A stretch of 64,000 bases of DNA from GCA-002779465 sp964596535. Lineage in GTDB: Bacteria; Desulfobacterota; Desulfobacteria; Desulfobacterales; UBA2156. The DNA is taken from the NCBI GenBank assembly GCA_964596535.1, contig CAZQUR010000003.1, positions 9,412-73,411 on the forward strand, read 5' to 3'. The translations under genes and the position numbers were made by a program. This document shows positions 36,097 through 44,641 of the stretch, piece by piece (position 1 is the first letter of the stretch; each line of letters opens with the position of its first letter). The notes under the pieces are model-generated. The model was given only the letters and a program-made list of their open reading frames with translations, made no database searches and had not been told where the DNA came from.

Positions 36097-37850
36097 TGCT
36101 CTTTTCCTTTCCCGTAAATCAGGGCCTCCGGATGGCGGCTGAGATAATCCGCCATCACGCGGACGGCCCGGGCCGCCCCCGCGATTTCCGAAAGGGCCCC
36201 CTTGAGTTCCTGGTACAATGAAGCCTCCGTGCTCACGAACCGATCCATATCGGAAAGGGTTCCCTGTGCCTCCTGAAGCAGGGCGGAAAGGGCCGGGATC
36301 GAAGAGTCGTTCAAATTTTGAACGAGTGTGTCAAGACGTTTGAAAGCCGTGGTCAGCTGTCCCATCCCGGCACTGAACTCCGGGACCGCGGTGCGATTCA
36401 GCCGGTCCGCCAGCGCCCGGATCTCTTCCAGCGTCTCTCTGAAGGCAACGACGCTTTCATGCAATGCGGCCGCATTGACCAGCCGATTCGCCCCCTGGAG
36501 GGTCCCTTTGAGCTCCCGGGAGATATCCTCGATGGGGACCCGTTCCAGTTTTACAAGGAGGCGGCGTAAACTGTCCAGGATCTCTTCCGTGGGCCCCGGG
36601 AGGGTGGGGAGCACAGGGTACCGCCCGGACCAGTCGATTGCCGCCGTGCCGGCCTCCGGAAAAAGGTCCAGTTCCACCAGGCGCTTTCCGGTGATCAGGC
36701 TCCCCGTTTTCAGGCGTGCCCGGAGGCCTTTTTCCACCAGGGCGCCCATGAAGGCGTTTTGTTTGGATGCGTCGAATTCGGTATGGGCCGGCCAGAAGCG
36801 CTCCGGTGTGGTTTCGATTAAAACCGGGATCCGGCAGATTCCCTTTTCCGGGTCGAGTTCAAGATTCACATCCAGGACTTTTCCCAGGCGGATCCCCCTA
36901 AACTCCACGGGGGCTCCCGGAGAAAGCCCGCGGACGGATCCGTCGAAATACAGCAGCCAATTGAATTTGTGGGCGTAGGTTTTTTCATAGATTTCTTCCC
37001 GGCTGGCACAGAGCGTAAACCGGTGGCCTGCCTCCACCGGTTTTCCGGGTTCCAGATTGGTGGGGGTCTCGAAGGCGATGCCGCCCAGCAGCAAGGCCAT
37101 GATGGATTCCGTGTTTAACCGGACGCCGCTGGCCTCCAGAGCCACATCGAGCCCCCCGGCGTTCCAGAAACGGGTGTTGGTATCGACCAGCCGGTGATGG
37201 GGGGCGCTGATGAAAATATTGACGATGACGGCCTTTCCCGATTCTTCCAGGTGATAACCCACCACCTGCCCCACTTTGATCTGACGGTAGTAAACGGGGG
37301 AGCCCACATCCAGGGAACCCAGGCGGTCGGCGCGCAAGGTAAAATGGGCACCGGGAAGATCGGTGGTCACCACGGGCGGCACTTCGAGGCCGGTGAAATG
37401 CCGCTCCGCCTTTCCGGGGGGCCCCGGGTCCATTCCGATGTGGGCGCCTGAAAAGAGTGTCCCGAGTCCGGAGATCTCACCGGCGGAGAGGCGGGCCCGG
37501 ACCACCCAGAACCGGGTTCCTTGGGTTAAAAGGGTTTCCGTTCCCTTGGTCAGCTGCGCCCGGACCATCACCTGGGATAAATCCGGACTCAATTCGATTT
37601 TTTCGACCCGTCCGACCGTGACATCTTTGTATTTGATATGGGTTTTCCCGGCTTCAAGGCCCTGGGCCGTCTGAAAGGAAATGGTGATGACAGGCCCTTT
37701 TCCGGACCATGTCCTGTACACCAGCCACCCCCCGATCACAAGCGCCACCAGAGGCACGATCCAGACGATGGAAATGGGGATTTTTCCTTCCTTCACCACC
37801 GCTTCAGGCAATGTATCGAATTCCGAGTGACCCGTGTGGTCGTTTTCCAT
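36093..37850 (-). CDS. pqiB: PqiB-type MCE-domain protein
   Basis: 585 residues. One N-terminal membrane anchor (about 25-45, ISIVWIVPLVALVIGGWLV) is followed by three MCE repeats: VITISFQTAQGLEAGKTHIKYKDV, ADRLGSLDVGSPVYYRQIKVGQ and YFDGSVRGLSPGAPVEFRGI. A helical C-terminal region follows. PqiB hexamers form a hydrophobic tube across the periplasm for lipid transport (family knowledge). pqiC overlaps its stop codon, and two pqiA genes lie upstream. Confidence 0.94.
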   Translation of the reverse strand: MENDHTGHSEFDTLPEAVVKEGKIPISIVWIVPLVALVIGGWLVYRTWSGKGPVITISFQTAQGLEAGKTHIKYKDVTVGRVEKIELSPDLSQVMVRAQLTKGTETLLTQGTRFWVVRARLSAGEISGLGTLFSGAHIGMDPGPPGKAERHFTGLEVPPVVTTDLPGAHFTLRADRLGSLDVGSPVYYRQIKVGQVVGYHLEESGKAVIVNIFISAPHHRLVDTNTRFWNAGGLDVALEASGVRLNTESIMALLLGGIAFETPTNLEPGKPVEAGHRFTLCASREEIYEKTYAHKFNWLLYFDGSVRGLSPGAPVEFRGIRLGKVLDVNLELDPEKGICRIPVLIETTPERFWPAHTEFDASKQNAFMGALVEKGLRARLKTGSLITGKRLVELDLFPEAGTAAIDWSGRYPVLPTLPGPTEEILDSLRRLLVKLERVPIEDISRELKGTLQGANRLVNAAALHESVVAFRETLEEIRALADRLNRTAVPEFSAGMGQLTTAFKRLDTLVQNLNDSSIPALSALLQEAQGTLSDMDRFVSTEASLYQELKGALSEIAGAARAVRVMADYLSRHPEALIYGKGKEQ

Positions 37851-37865
37851 GGGAAGACTCCTTTG

Positions 37866-37953
37866 CCGGAACGCTTCCCGTAAGCTCCGCCTTTTCAGGG
37901 AGGAGCAAGGGAAGCCATCGTAAAAAAGACTATTTCCTTACCGGGGAGCCCCG
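37866..37953 (+). repeat. Dispersed repeat family D, copy 2
   Basis: Matches 12230-12306 block for block. It fills the gap between pqiB and pqiA, and its end lies inside the last codons of the pqiA-like gene (stop at 37938), so the C-terminal residues of that protein come from the repeat. Confidence 0.75.
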
Positions 37954-38591
37954 CCTTTCCGGGCAGGGGGCTCCACATCCCAGATCAGCCTGGGATCGAA
38001 CTGCATCGATGCCGCCATGCTGGTGACGACCACGGCCGCGAAAAACGGGGCTGCGGGCCCCGCCTGGACCGAGGCAAGGGAACCCAGGTTCACCAACGCC
38101 ACGAGGATCGTCACCACGAAGATATCCACCATGGACCATCGACCGATCACCTCCGTGATGCGATACAAAAAGGTTCGATCCCTTTTGTGCCCCGGGAACC
38201 GGCGTTGCACGGAAATCAATAAAAAGCCCAAAATCAGGATTTTGGCCAGGGGCACGATCACGCTGGCGATGAAGATGATCACGGCGATGGGCCACATGCC
38301 GGTTTTGATAAAATAAAGCACGCCGGAAAGGATGGTATCGGACTGGGTACTCCCGAATGAGGTCACCGTGGTGATGGGGAGCACGTTGGCGGGTATATAG
38401 AAAATGACGGCGGCGATCAAGAGTGCCCAGGTCCGCGGGATGCTCAAAGGTTTTCGCACATGCAGGACCGTCTTGCAGCGGGGGCATATGCGGCGTTGAT
38501 GGGGGCCCGGGCGTTGTCCCCGGCAAAGGAGATGGCAACTGGGGCATCCCACGAGATCGAGGCCTTTCGCCGTGGCGATGAAACGCGTCAT
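37938..38591 (-). CDS. pqiA: Paraquat-inducible protein A-like membrane protein (second of two)
   Basis: 217 residues. The N-terminal zinc ribbon has two CXXC pairs (VGCPSCHLLCRG and RRICPRCKTV). Four membrane segments follow, with LPITTVTSFGSTQSDTILSG and RITEVIGRWSMVDIFVV. This is the second half of a normal two-lobed PqiA as a separate chain. Its ATG overlaps the TGA of the upstream half (ATGA). The tail KGGAPR is encoded by repeat family D. Confidence 0.9.
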   Translation of the reverse strand: MTRFIATAKGLDLVGCPSCHLLCRGQRPGPHQRRICPRCKTVLHVRKPLSIPRTWALLIAAVIFYIPANVLPITTVTSFGSTQSDTILSGVLYFIKTGMWPIAVIIFIASVIVPLAKILILGFLLISVQRRFPGHKRDRTFLYRITEVIGRWSMVDIFVVTILVALVNLGSLASVQAGPAAPFFAAVVVTSMAASMQFDPRLIWDVEPPARKGGAPR

Positions 38592-39199
38592 GAATGTCCC
38601 TTCCATTTTTTCCAGACCGTGTGGGGATCCAGGGAGGCGATGGCGGCCGCCATCAGGAATATAAGGGCCATAAAGGCGTAAAGGGCAAGACCGGGGATGA
38701 TCTGGGCGGTTTGGGCAAGCTTTACCATGGAAACCAGGATGCCGAGCATGAAGACTTCCATCATACTCCAGGGTCTCAAGCGCTGAATGAGCCGGAAACT
38801 TTCCATGAGTTTGGGGGCGTTTCGATTCAACCGGATGGGAAGCAGCACGTAAAGCATTCCGGCAAGCTGGACAAAAGGCACAATTACCGTGGTCAGCAGG
38901 ACCAAAAGGGCCAGGAGTTGAAGATCCTGGGCGTAGAGCTCCCGAATACCCGTGATCAACGTGGTCCGGCGGATTTGGGCTTCCATTTGAAAGGAAAGGA
39001 AGGGAAACGCGTTGGCCAGGAAAAACAAAATCAGCCCCGCACTGGAGAAGGCCAGGGTCCGATCCAGGCTGTTCTTTCGTTTTCGGAGCAGGAGAGCGCC
39101 GCACCGCTGGCAGCGCACCGATTGCCCGGTGGCGACCGCCGGTATACGAAGGACCAGGTCACATTCATGGCATGCAATCAGAAGGGTTGCGTTTTCCAC
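38588..39199 (-). CDS. pqiA: Paraquat-inducible protein A-like membrane protein (first of two)
   Basis: 203 residues from GTG 39199, chosen for GAGGTG six bases upstream and the promoter at 39224-39252. Zinc-ribbon pairs (CHECDL, CQRCGAL) precede four membrane segments with FLANAFPFLSFQMEAQI and LRPWSMMEVFMLGILVSMVKLAQ, the PqiA signature. Usual PqiA proteins fuse two such lobes in ~420 residues; here they are two overlapping genes. Confidence 0.9.
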   Translation of the reverse strand: MENATLLIACHECDLVLRIPAVATGQSVRCQRCGALLLRKRKNSLDRTLAFSSAGLILFFLANAFPFLSFQMEAQIRRTTLITGIRELYAQDLQLLALLVLLTTVIVPFVQLAGMLYVLLPIRLNRNAPKLMESFRLIQRLRPWSMMEVFMLGILVSMVKLAQTAQIIPGLALYAFMALIFLMAAAIASLDPHTVWKKWKGHS

Positions 39200-39223
39200 G
39201 GTTAACACCTCGGTGTGATGGCG

Positions 39224-39252
39224 AATATACAAGAAAAAAGCATGCATTTCAA
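39224..39252 (-). promoter_or_regulatory. Sigma-70 promoter of the pqi operon
   Basis: On the minus strand TTGAAA (39252-39247) and TATATT (39229-39224) are separated by 17 bases. The expected transcript begins about 18 bases before the GTG start. Confidence 0.6.
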
Positions 39253-39332
39253 TAAAACAAGGCAGTGATGCCCCCGGTGGACCCAAATGTTTGGACAGCC
39301 TGCATTTCAAAGCAAGAGAGTATTCAACCCTG

Positions 39333-39359
39333 TTGACATTGCATAGATAGGTTTATAAT
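39333..39359 (+). promoter_or_regulatory. Putative sigma-70 promoter of the PAS/sigma-54 activator gene
   Basis: TTGACA (39333-39338) and a consensus TATAAT (39354-39359) are separated by a short 15-base spacer, about 50 bases before the gene start. Confidence 0.5.
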
Positions 39360-39407
39360 TATACAATAATATCCATATGCTTTAATCCTTTGGGAGCGAA
39401 TTAGAAG

Positions 39408-40634
39408 ATGGAGACAGAAGTTAAAAAAAGCATCCAATCATGTGGTGAGATGGAAAGGCGAATCAAAGAGTTAGAATGGGGAACGACTTTGCAGCGGCAG
39501 GCCGAGGCCTCTCTTCGTGCAAATGAAGAGCTTTATAGTGCGCTGTTAGGGGCCATACCGGATCCGGTGGTTGTCTACGATGCCCAGGGCCGGGCGACCT
39601 ATGTCAACGAAGCCTTTGAACAGGTTTACAGGTGGTCTCGAGCAGAACTTTTAGGACGCCGGCTGGACTTTTTTGTTCCACAGGAGGAGAAGGAAGCCAC
39701 TCAAAAGGCCTGGGAGCATACCTTCAAGGGAGGAACTGTTTTTTTTGAGACCAAGCGCCAGACAAAAGAGGGAAGATTGTTGAACATCCAACTCCGTACC
39801 GCCCTTTTATACGATAGCGAGGGTGAACACACCGCCAGCATTGTTATCCATCGCGATGTGACCGAGCTGAAGAAAGCGGAATCGGATCTTCGCGAAAGCG
39901 AAACACGCTATCGGGCCTTGATAGGTGCCATTCCGGATCCCGTTGTGGTCTATGATGCCGGCGGAAATGCCGTATATATCAACGACGCCTTTGAACGCAC
40001 CTATGGATGGTCGAGGGAGGAATTGATTGGCTGGCACATCGATTTTGTGCCTCCCCATGAAAAAGAATCGACGAGAGAAGCTTGGGAGGAAACCTTTCAG
40101 GGGAAAAATATTTGTTTTGAAACGGAGCGTTTTACAAAAGATGGCAGGCTCCTCAACATCCAGCTCCGCACTGCCATATTGAATGACAAGGAGGGCAAGC
40201 TTAGCGCAAGCATCGTTATCCACCGAGATGTTACCGAGGCCCGCCGGGCCAAGGAGGCTTTGGAAGCCGCTCATCAGGAACTGGAAAAACGGGTTGAGCA
40301 ACGCACCCTCGAATTATCCGAAGTCAACGAGAGGCTTCGACGGGAAATCAAAGAAAAGATTCAAGCCGAGGAGTCACTGAGTCAGAGTAAAAAACGACTC
40401 GACCTCGCAATGGAGGCCACTAGCGACGCATTATGGGATTGGGACTTGATGACCAACAGCACGTATTTCAATCGTTGCTTTTACACTATGCTCGGCTACG
40501 AGCCGTACGAGTTGCAACAGAGCTTCGATACATGGAGAAGTCTGATTCATCCGGATGATGTGGAGCACGCCGCGCATACGCTGAATCAGTATGTGAAAAA
40601 AAAATTGGTGCCTTCGAGGTGGAATACCGCCTAA
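39408..40634 (+). CDS. PAS-domain sensor part of a frameshifted sigma-54 activator (N-terminal fragment)
   Basis: 408 residues. Two nearly duplicate PAS domains come first (GAIPDPVVVYDAQGRATYVN near residue 49 and GAIPDPVVVYDAGGNAVYIN near 170), each with a PAC tail ending SIVIHRDVTE. A coiled coil (about 280-325) and the first part of a third PAS (NRCFYTMLGYEPYELQ) follow. The frame breaks at the A9 run 40596-40604; the last eleven residues, LVPSRWNTA and flanks, are out of frame. One extra A or a -1 slip joins it to the next fragment, giving 789 residues in all. Confidence 0.88.
   Translation: METEVKKSIQSCGEMERRIKELEWGTTLQRQAEASLRANEELYSALLGAIPDPVVVYDAQGRATYVNEAFEQVYRWSRAELLGRRLDFFVPQEEKEATQKAWEHTFKGGTVFFETKRQTKEGRLLNIQLRTALLYDSEGEHTASIVIHRDVTELKKAESDLRESETRYRALIGAIPDPVVVYDAGGNAVYINDAFERTYGWSREELIGWHIDFVPPHEKESTREAWEETFQGKNICFETERFTKDGRLLNIQLRTAILNDKEGKLSASIVIHRDVTEARRAKEALEAAHQELEKRVEQRTLELSEVNERLRREIKEKIQAEESLSQSKKRLDLAMEATSDALWDWDLMTNSTYFNRCFYTMLGYEPYELQQSFDTWRSLIHPDDVEHAAHTLNQYVKKKLVPSRWNTA
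40596..40604 (+). other. A9 homopolymer at the frameshift
   Basis: Three in-frame AAA codons followed by TTGG. A -1 slip here reads AAA AAA AAA ATT GGT GCC TTC GAG, which continues the third PAS domain without loss. The run fits a sequencing indel, a real mutation, or programmed slippage. Confidence 0.85.
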
Positions 40635-41776
40635 AAACAAAGGATCAAAATTGGCGCTGGATTCTCGCCCGGGGAAAGGTGGTGGAAAGAGACGAGGACG
40701 GGACACCGGTGAGAATGGTGGGCACCCATGTGGACATCACGGACCGCAAGTTGAACGAAGAAGCCTTGCGGTTGAGCGAAGCGCATTTAAGGGAGGAAAA
40801 TATCCGGCTTCGATCCACGTTTAGAGGATCAAACCAGTTTTGCGGGATTATCGGCAGAAGCCAGGCCATGCAAAATGTTTATGAAACCATTTTGAAAGCC
40901 GCCGCCACAAGCGCCAGCGTTATCATTTATGGGGAATCCGGAACCGGGAAAGAGATTGTGGCGCGAACCATTCATAATTTGAGCACCCGAGGAAACAATA
41001 ATTTCGTGCCGGTCAATTGCGGTGCCATACCCGACACCCTATTCGAAAGCGAATTCTTCGGTTTTAAAAAAGGCGCCTTTACCGGTGCCAACGCCGATAA
41101 ACCTGGATATTTGGATAATGCAGACGGCGGGTCGTTATTCATGGATGAAGTGGGAGAGCTGAGTTTCAACATTCAGGTCAAGTTGCTAAGGGCCATTGAA
41201 GGGGGCGGCTATACACCCCTTGGAAGTCGAGAAATCAGGAAGCCGGATATTCGTGTGATCACCGCCACGAATCGGGATCTGAAGGAACTCGTAAAAAAGG
41301 GTGAATTCCGAGAGGATTTTTACTATCGTATTCATGTCATCCCCATTTCCATTCCACCGCTCCGGGAAAGGAAAGAGGATATTCCCTTTTTAATTCATCA
41401 CTTTCTCCATTTCCATACTCACGGAGAAAACATCCCTTCGATTCCGACACGGGTCATGAAGGGAATGCTTGATCATAATTGGGCCGGTAATGTCAGGGAG
41501 CTTGAAAATACCATCCAACGCTACATCACCTTGAAAAAAATAGATTTTTTGGATATTTCGCCGGAAGGCATGGACGATATCGCTATCCGTTCCGATCTGG
41601 CTGCATTCAGCGAGAATCGTCAGCTCCGGCTGCGGGAGGCAACCCAACAATTTGAAAAAAATCTGATTAGACAATTATTGCATCGTCATCATTGGCATCG
41701 GTCGAAAGTAGCCTCTATTTTAGGGGTTGACCGTAGGACTTTGTTCAGGAAAATAAAAGACTTTGAGCTGCAATAA
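40619..41776 (+). CDS. Sigma-54-dependent activator, AAA+ and DNA-binding part (C-terminal fragment)
   Basis: 385 residues from an internal GTG. The rest of the third PAS (EYRLKTKDQNWRWILARGKV, VDITDRK) comes first. The AAA+ domain has Walker A GESGTGKE, the sigma-54-contacting GAFTGA, Walker B GGSLFMDEVGEL and RIHVIPISIPPLRER. A Fis-type helix-turn-helix ends the protein (HWHRSKVASILGVDRRTLFRKI). All catalytic motifs are intact, so the joined protein should remodel sigma-54 polymerase in response to a PAS signal. No phospho-receiver is present. A sigma-54 promoter starts 219 bases downstream. Confidence 0.9.
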   Translation: MEYRLKTKDQNWRWILARGKVVERDEDGTPVRMVGTHVDITDRKLNEEALRLSEAHLREENIRLRSTFRGSNQFCGIIGRSQAMQNVYETILKAAATSASVIIYGESGTGKEIVARTIHNLSTRGNNNFVPVNCGAIPDTLFESEFFGFKKGAFTGANADKPGYLDNADGGSLFMDEVGELSFNIQVKLLRAIEGGGYTPLGSREIRKPDIRVITATNRDLKELVKKGEFREDFYYRIHVIPISIPPLRERKEDIPFLIHHFLHFHTHGENIPSIPTRVMKGMLDHNWAGNVRELENTIQRYITLKKIDFLDISPEGMDDIAIRSDLAAFSENRQLRLREATQQFEKNLIRQLLHRHHWHRSKVASILGVDRRTLFRKIKDFELQ

Positions 41777-41832
41777 ACCGATAAGCCTTCGGTGGCACTT
41801 GAAACGCGTTTTTACAAAGCACTTGCACTTGG

Positions 41833-41959
41833 TTTGGGATATAAATAGCCCGATTTGAGCTTTATTGTCTCAAATTACGAAATCCATAAATTTTCAGATA
41901 CTTATCATTATCCCTCCCTGATTTGGGATCTTCTTGCCCCATCATCCGGTCTCCCAAAT
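41833..41959 (+). promoter_or_regulatory. Candidate upstream activator sites
   Basis: TTTGGGAT occurs at 41833-41840 and 41922-41929, and its inverse TCCCAAAT at 41952-41959 (8-base arms with 41921-41928). A separate dyad ATTTGAG/CTCAAAT (41853-41859 and 41869-41875) lies between. They sit 40-165 bases upstream of the sigma-54 promoter, the right range for enhancer-type sites of the adjacent activator. The rest of 41777-42132 holds no gene. Confidence 0.45.
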
Positions 41960-41994
41960 GCCATTCTGACCATCTCTCGCTATAGTTGATGGAG

Positions 41995-42011
41995 TTGGCA
42001 TGTAGATTGCC
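41995..42011 (+). promoter_or_regulatory. Sigma-54 (-24/-12) promoter
   Basis: TTGGCATG, four bases, TTGCC: GG and GC are separated by exactly 10 bases, and the match to YTGGCACG-N4-TTGCW is good. Transcription would start near 42022 and run into the small ORF and the acyl-CoA synthetase gene. Confidence 0.7.
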
Positions 42012-42132
42012 TATCTACCAAGATATTTTTCAAATCAACAAAAAGATATGATTTGGAAAGGAGGTGGGGTCGATTTAGCGTTCAAGAAGGCAGTAGGTTT
42101 ATTTCGAAACGCCTTAGAACTGGGAGGAGGAT

Positions 42133-42252
42133 ATGAGCGGAACTACCTGGGTTTATATTATGCTGGGCATTTATATCATCTATTTTTTTTACTTAGGGAT
42201 AAAAGGTTATATTACTGAAAAAACCTCTTTTTGTAATGGCCTTGCGGTATGA
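42133..42252 (+). CDS. 39-residue membrane ORF, possible symporter N-terminal remnant
   Basis: Starts MSGTTWVYIMLGIYIIYFF and continues YLGIKGYITEKTSF before a stop. A very strong GGGAGGAGG ribosome-binding site precedes the ATG. One membrane helix is followed by a GYITEKTS segment, resembling the first helix and loop of sodium:solute symporters. It could be a genuine miniprotein or a truncated symporter gene. An orphan AAAGGAGGTG at 42057-42066 has no good start codon after it. Located between the sigma-54 promoter and the acyl-CoA synthetase. Confidence 0.5.
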   Translation: MSGTTWVYIMLGIYIIYFFYLGIKGYITEKTSFCNGLAV

Positions 42253-42297
42253 AAGCCGGATATAACCGAAAAATCTTCTTGAAAGGAGGCGTACATC

Positions 42298-44205
42298 ATG
42301 ACCAACCCTTATGACGAGGCCTTTAAAAGATCGATCTTGGACCCGGATGAATTCTGGGGGGAAGCGGGAGAAAATATCTGCTGGTACAAGAAATGGAACA
42401 AGGTGCTGGACAATTCCAACAAGCCCTTTTACCGGTGGTTCACGGGCGGGTCCCTGAATACATGCTACAATGCCCTAGACTTCCATATTGAAAACGGCCT
42501 GGGAAATCAAGCGGCCATGATCTATGACAGCCCGGTGACCGGCATCATTCGGGCCTACACTTACAATGAATTACGGGATGAGGTCGCCAAATTTGCAAGC
42601 GTGTTGAGTCAACTGGGAGTGAAAAAGGGAGATCGGGTGGTTCTTTATATGCCCATGATCCCCCAGGCGGTAATCAGCATGCTGGCCTGCGCCCGAATCG
42701 GAGCGGTTCATTCGGTAGTTTTCGGTGGATTTGCTGCGAAAGAATTGGCGATCCGCATCGACGACGCGCGGCCTAAAGTGATTGTATCGGCCTCCTGCGG
42801 CATTGAGGTCGCCCGGGTCATCAAATACAAACCGTTGCTGGATGAGGCGATACAAATCGCCAAGGCCAAACCGGAAAAGTGCGTCATTTTCCAGCGACCG
42901 ATGGAAAAAGCTCCCATGGTTGCGGGTCGTGACCTGGACTGGGAGGATCTGATGGCCAAAGCCGAACCGGTGGACTGCGTGCCGGTGGAGGCAACGGATC
43001 CTCTTTACATCCTTTATACTTCCGGGACAACGGGGGTTCCCAAAGGCGTTGTCCGGGACAACGGGGGTCACGCAGTGGCATTGAAATGGACCATGAAAGC
43101 CATCTATAATGTAGATCGGGGCGATACCTATTGGGCTGCATCGGATGTGGGGTGGGTTGTGGGGCATTCCTACATTGTTTACGGTCCCCTGTTGAGAGGT
43201 TGCACCACAATATTTTTTGAGGGGAAGCCGGTGGGAACGCCGGATGCCGGCGTCTTCTGGCGGGTGATCTCCGATCATAAGGTGCGGACGCTGTTCACGG
43301 CGCCCACGGCGTTTCGCGCCATTAAGCGCGAAGATCCCAAGGCGGAACTGGTCAAAAAATACGACCTTTCCAAGTTCTACGCACTTTTTCTTGCCGGAGA
43401 ACGGCTGGATCCGGACACTCTGAAATGGGCGGAGACCGCACTGAATGTACCGGTGATCGACCACTGGTGGCAGACCGAAACCGGATGGGCCATCGCCGCC
43501 AATTGTCTCGGCATTCATCACTTCCCGGTTAAACCCGGATCCCCCACCAAACCGGCGCCGGGATGGAACTTGGCGGTTTTGGATCCGGAGACGAAAAAAC
43601 CGGTTAAGACAGACGAGATCGGGGCGCTGGTTGCCAAACTGCCCTTACCCCCGGGAACGCTTCCCACACTATGGAACAACGATGACGGTTTTTTAAAATC
43701 CTACATGCATGAATTTCCGGGTAACTATGCCACCGCCGATGCCGGTTTCATCGACGAAGACGGATATGTCTGGGTCATGACCCGCACAGACGATATCATT
43801 AATGTAGCCGGCCACCGGCTCTCCACCGGTGCAATGGAAGAAGTGTTGTCTGACCATCCCGACGTGGCTGAATGCGCTGTCCTGGGGATCGACGACAACC
43901 TCAAAGGGCAGATCCCGGTGGGATTCATCGTGCTTAAAGCCGGGGTCACCCGCAACCATGAGGAGATTATCAAGGAGATCGTTCAAATGGTGCGGGATCG
44001 GATCGGCCCGGTGGCATCCTTTAAAACCGCAACGGTGGTCAAAAGGCTCCCGAAGACACGTTCGGGAAAAATTCTTCGTGGCACAATCCAGAAAATTGCC
44101 GACAACAAGGAATGGAAATTGCCGGCCACAATCGACGATCCGGTGATTTTGGATGAAATCGGGGAAGCCCTGATTGGGATCGGACTGGGAAAAGGCCGAA
44201 AGTAA
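42298..44205 (+). CDS. prpE: Propionyl-CoA synthetase-like short-chain acyl-CoA synthetase
   Basis: 635 residues. The AMP-forming signature YTSGTTGVPKGVVRDNGGHAV, SDVGWVVGHSYIVYGPLL, WWQTETGW, the hinge region RTDDIINVAGHRLSTG and catalytic Lys591 (KTRSGKILRGTI) are intact. The RDNGGHAVAL block and the C-terminal TIDDPVILDEI favour PrpE/ACSS3-type enzymes over acetate-specific Acs, though acetate use is not excluded. It activates the acid to acyl-CoA with ATP to AMP. AAAGGAGG precedes the ATG. It lies downstream of a sigma-54 promoter and upstream of the methylmalonyl-CoA genes. Confidence 0.93.
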   Translation: MTNPYDEAFKRSILDPDEFWGEAGENICWYKKWNKVLDNSNKPFYRWFTGGSLNTCYNALDFHIENGLGNQAAMIYDSPVTGIIRAYTYNELRDEVAKFASVLSQLGVKKGDRVVLYMPMIPQAVISMLACARIGAVHSVVFGGFAAKELAIRIDDARPKVIVSASCGIEVARVIKYKPLLDEAIQIAKAKPEKCVIFQRPMEKAPMVAGRDLDWEDLMAKAEPVDCVPVEATDPLYILYTSGTTGVPKGVVRDNGGHAVALKWTMKAIYNVDRGDTYWAASDVGWVVGHSYIVYGPLLRGCTTIFFEGKPVGTPDAGVFWRVISDHKVRTLFTAPTAFRAIKREDPKAELVKKYDLSKFYALFLAGERLDPDTLKWAETALNVPVIDHWWQTETGWAIAANCLGIHHFPVKPGSPTKPAPGWNLAVLDPETKKPVKTDEIGALVAKLPLPPGTLPTLWNNDDGFLKSYMHEFPGNYATADAGFIDEDGYVWVMTRTDDIINVAGHRLSTGAMEEVLSDHPDVAECAVLGIDDNLKGQIPVGFIVLKAGVTRNHEEIIKEIVQMVRDRIGPVASFKTATVVKRLPKTRSGKILRGTIQKIADNKEWKLPATIDDPVILDEIGEALIGIGLGKGRK

Positions 44206-44253
44206 CATCGGTAGATCAGTCTCTTTTTAATCATCGTGAAGGTTCCGATTTCA

Positions 44254-44297
44254 AGCGAGCCGACACAATGCGCAATGATTTTGTCGGCTCGCTTTTT
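44254..44297 (+). terminator. Rho-independent terminator after the acyl-CoA synthetase gene
   Basis: AGCGAGCCGACA (44254-44265) pairs with TGTCGGCTCGCT (44282-44293) and is followed by TTTT. It separates the synthetase unit from the sdh operon. Confidence 0.88.
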
Positions 44298-44641
44298 CCA
44301 TTTTTGCCGAGAAGGTCCATCGGGTTCGGCCGTATCGTCAATAATGCGTGGTTGCCCAAGAGGGAAGTAGCCATTGAGTACGATACGATCTACACAATCA
44401 TATCGACCGGCGAGAAATTCTCGATTATAACGAGTGAAACCGTCTTGTATTTGCATGTTGGGACTAGATCTCCATATGAAATTAGGGTTGAAAAACCAGT
44501 GCAGTGTGGTATGAAAAATTCGATTCACTGAAGGGTTCAATTCTGTTTTCCCACGCTTTGGGTTCCATGAAGAACGCGCCCGATTGTTGACAATGAGGGA
44601 ACTTTTCCGATTATAAACTGCTTGGAAAGGAATATTAGACA
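44298..44641. other. Non-coding interval before sdhC
   Basis: About 340 bases, A/T-richer than the neighbours, with no convincing gene. Its downstream end holds the putative sdh promoter and an AAAGGAA ribosome-binding site. Confidence 0.6.
44587..44616 (+). promoter_or_regulatory. Putative sigma-70 promoter of the sdhCAB-mcm operon
   Basis: TTGACA (44587-44592) and ATTATA/TTATAA (44610-44616) are separated by 17-18 bases, about 25 bases upstream of the sdhC start. Confidence 0.5.

Noticed and set aside
42047..42216. 56-codon open frame overlapping the small membrane ORF
   Set aside because: No ribosome-binding site before its ATG, and the overlapping frame with GGGAGGAGG is better supported.
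44268..44531. 87-codon open frame between the acyl-CoA synthetase and sdhC
   Set aside because: Begins inside the terminator hairpin, no ribosome-binding site, no family resemblance.
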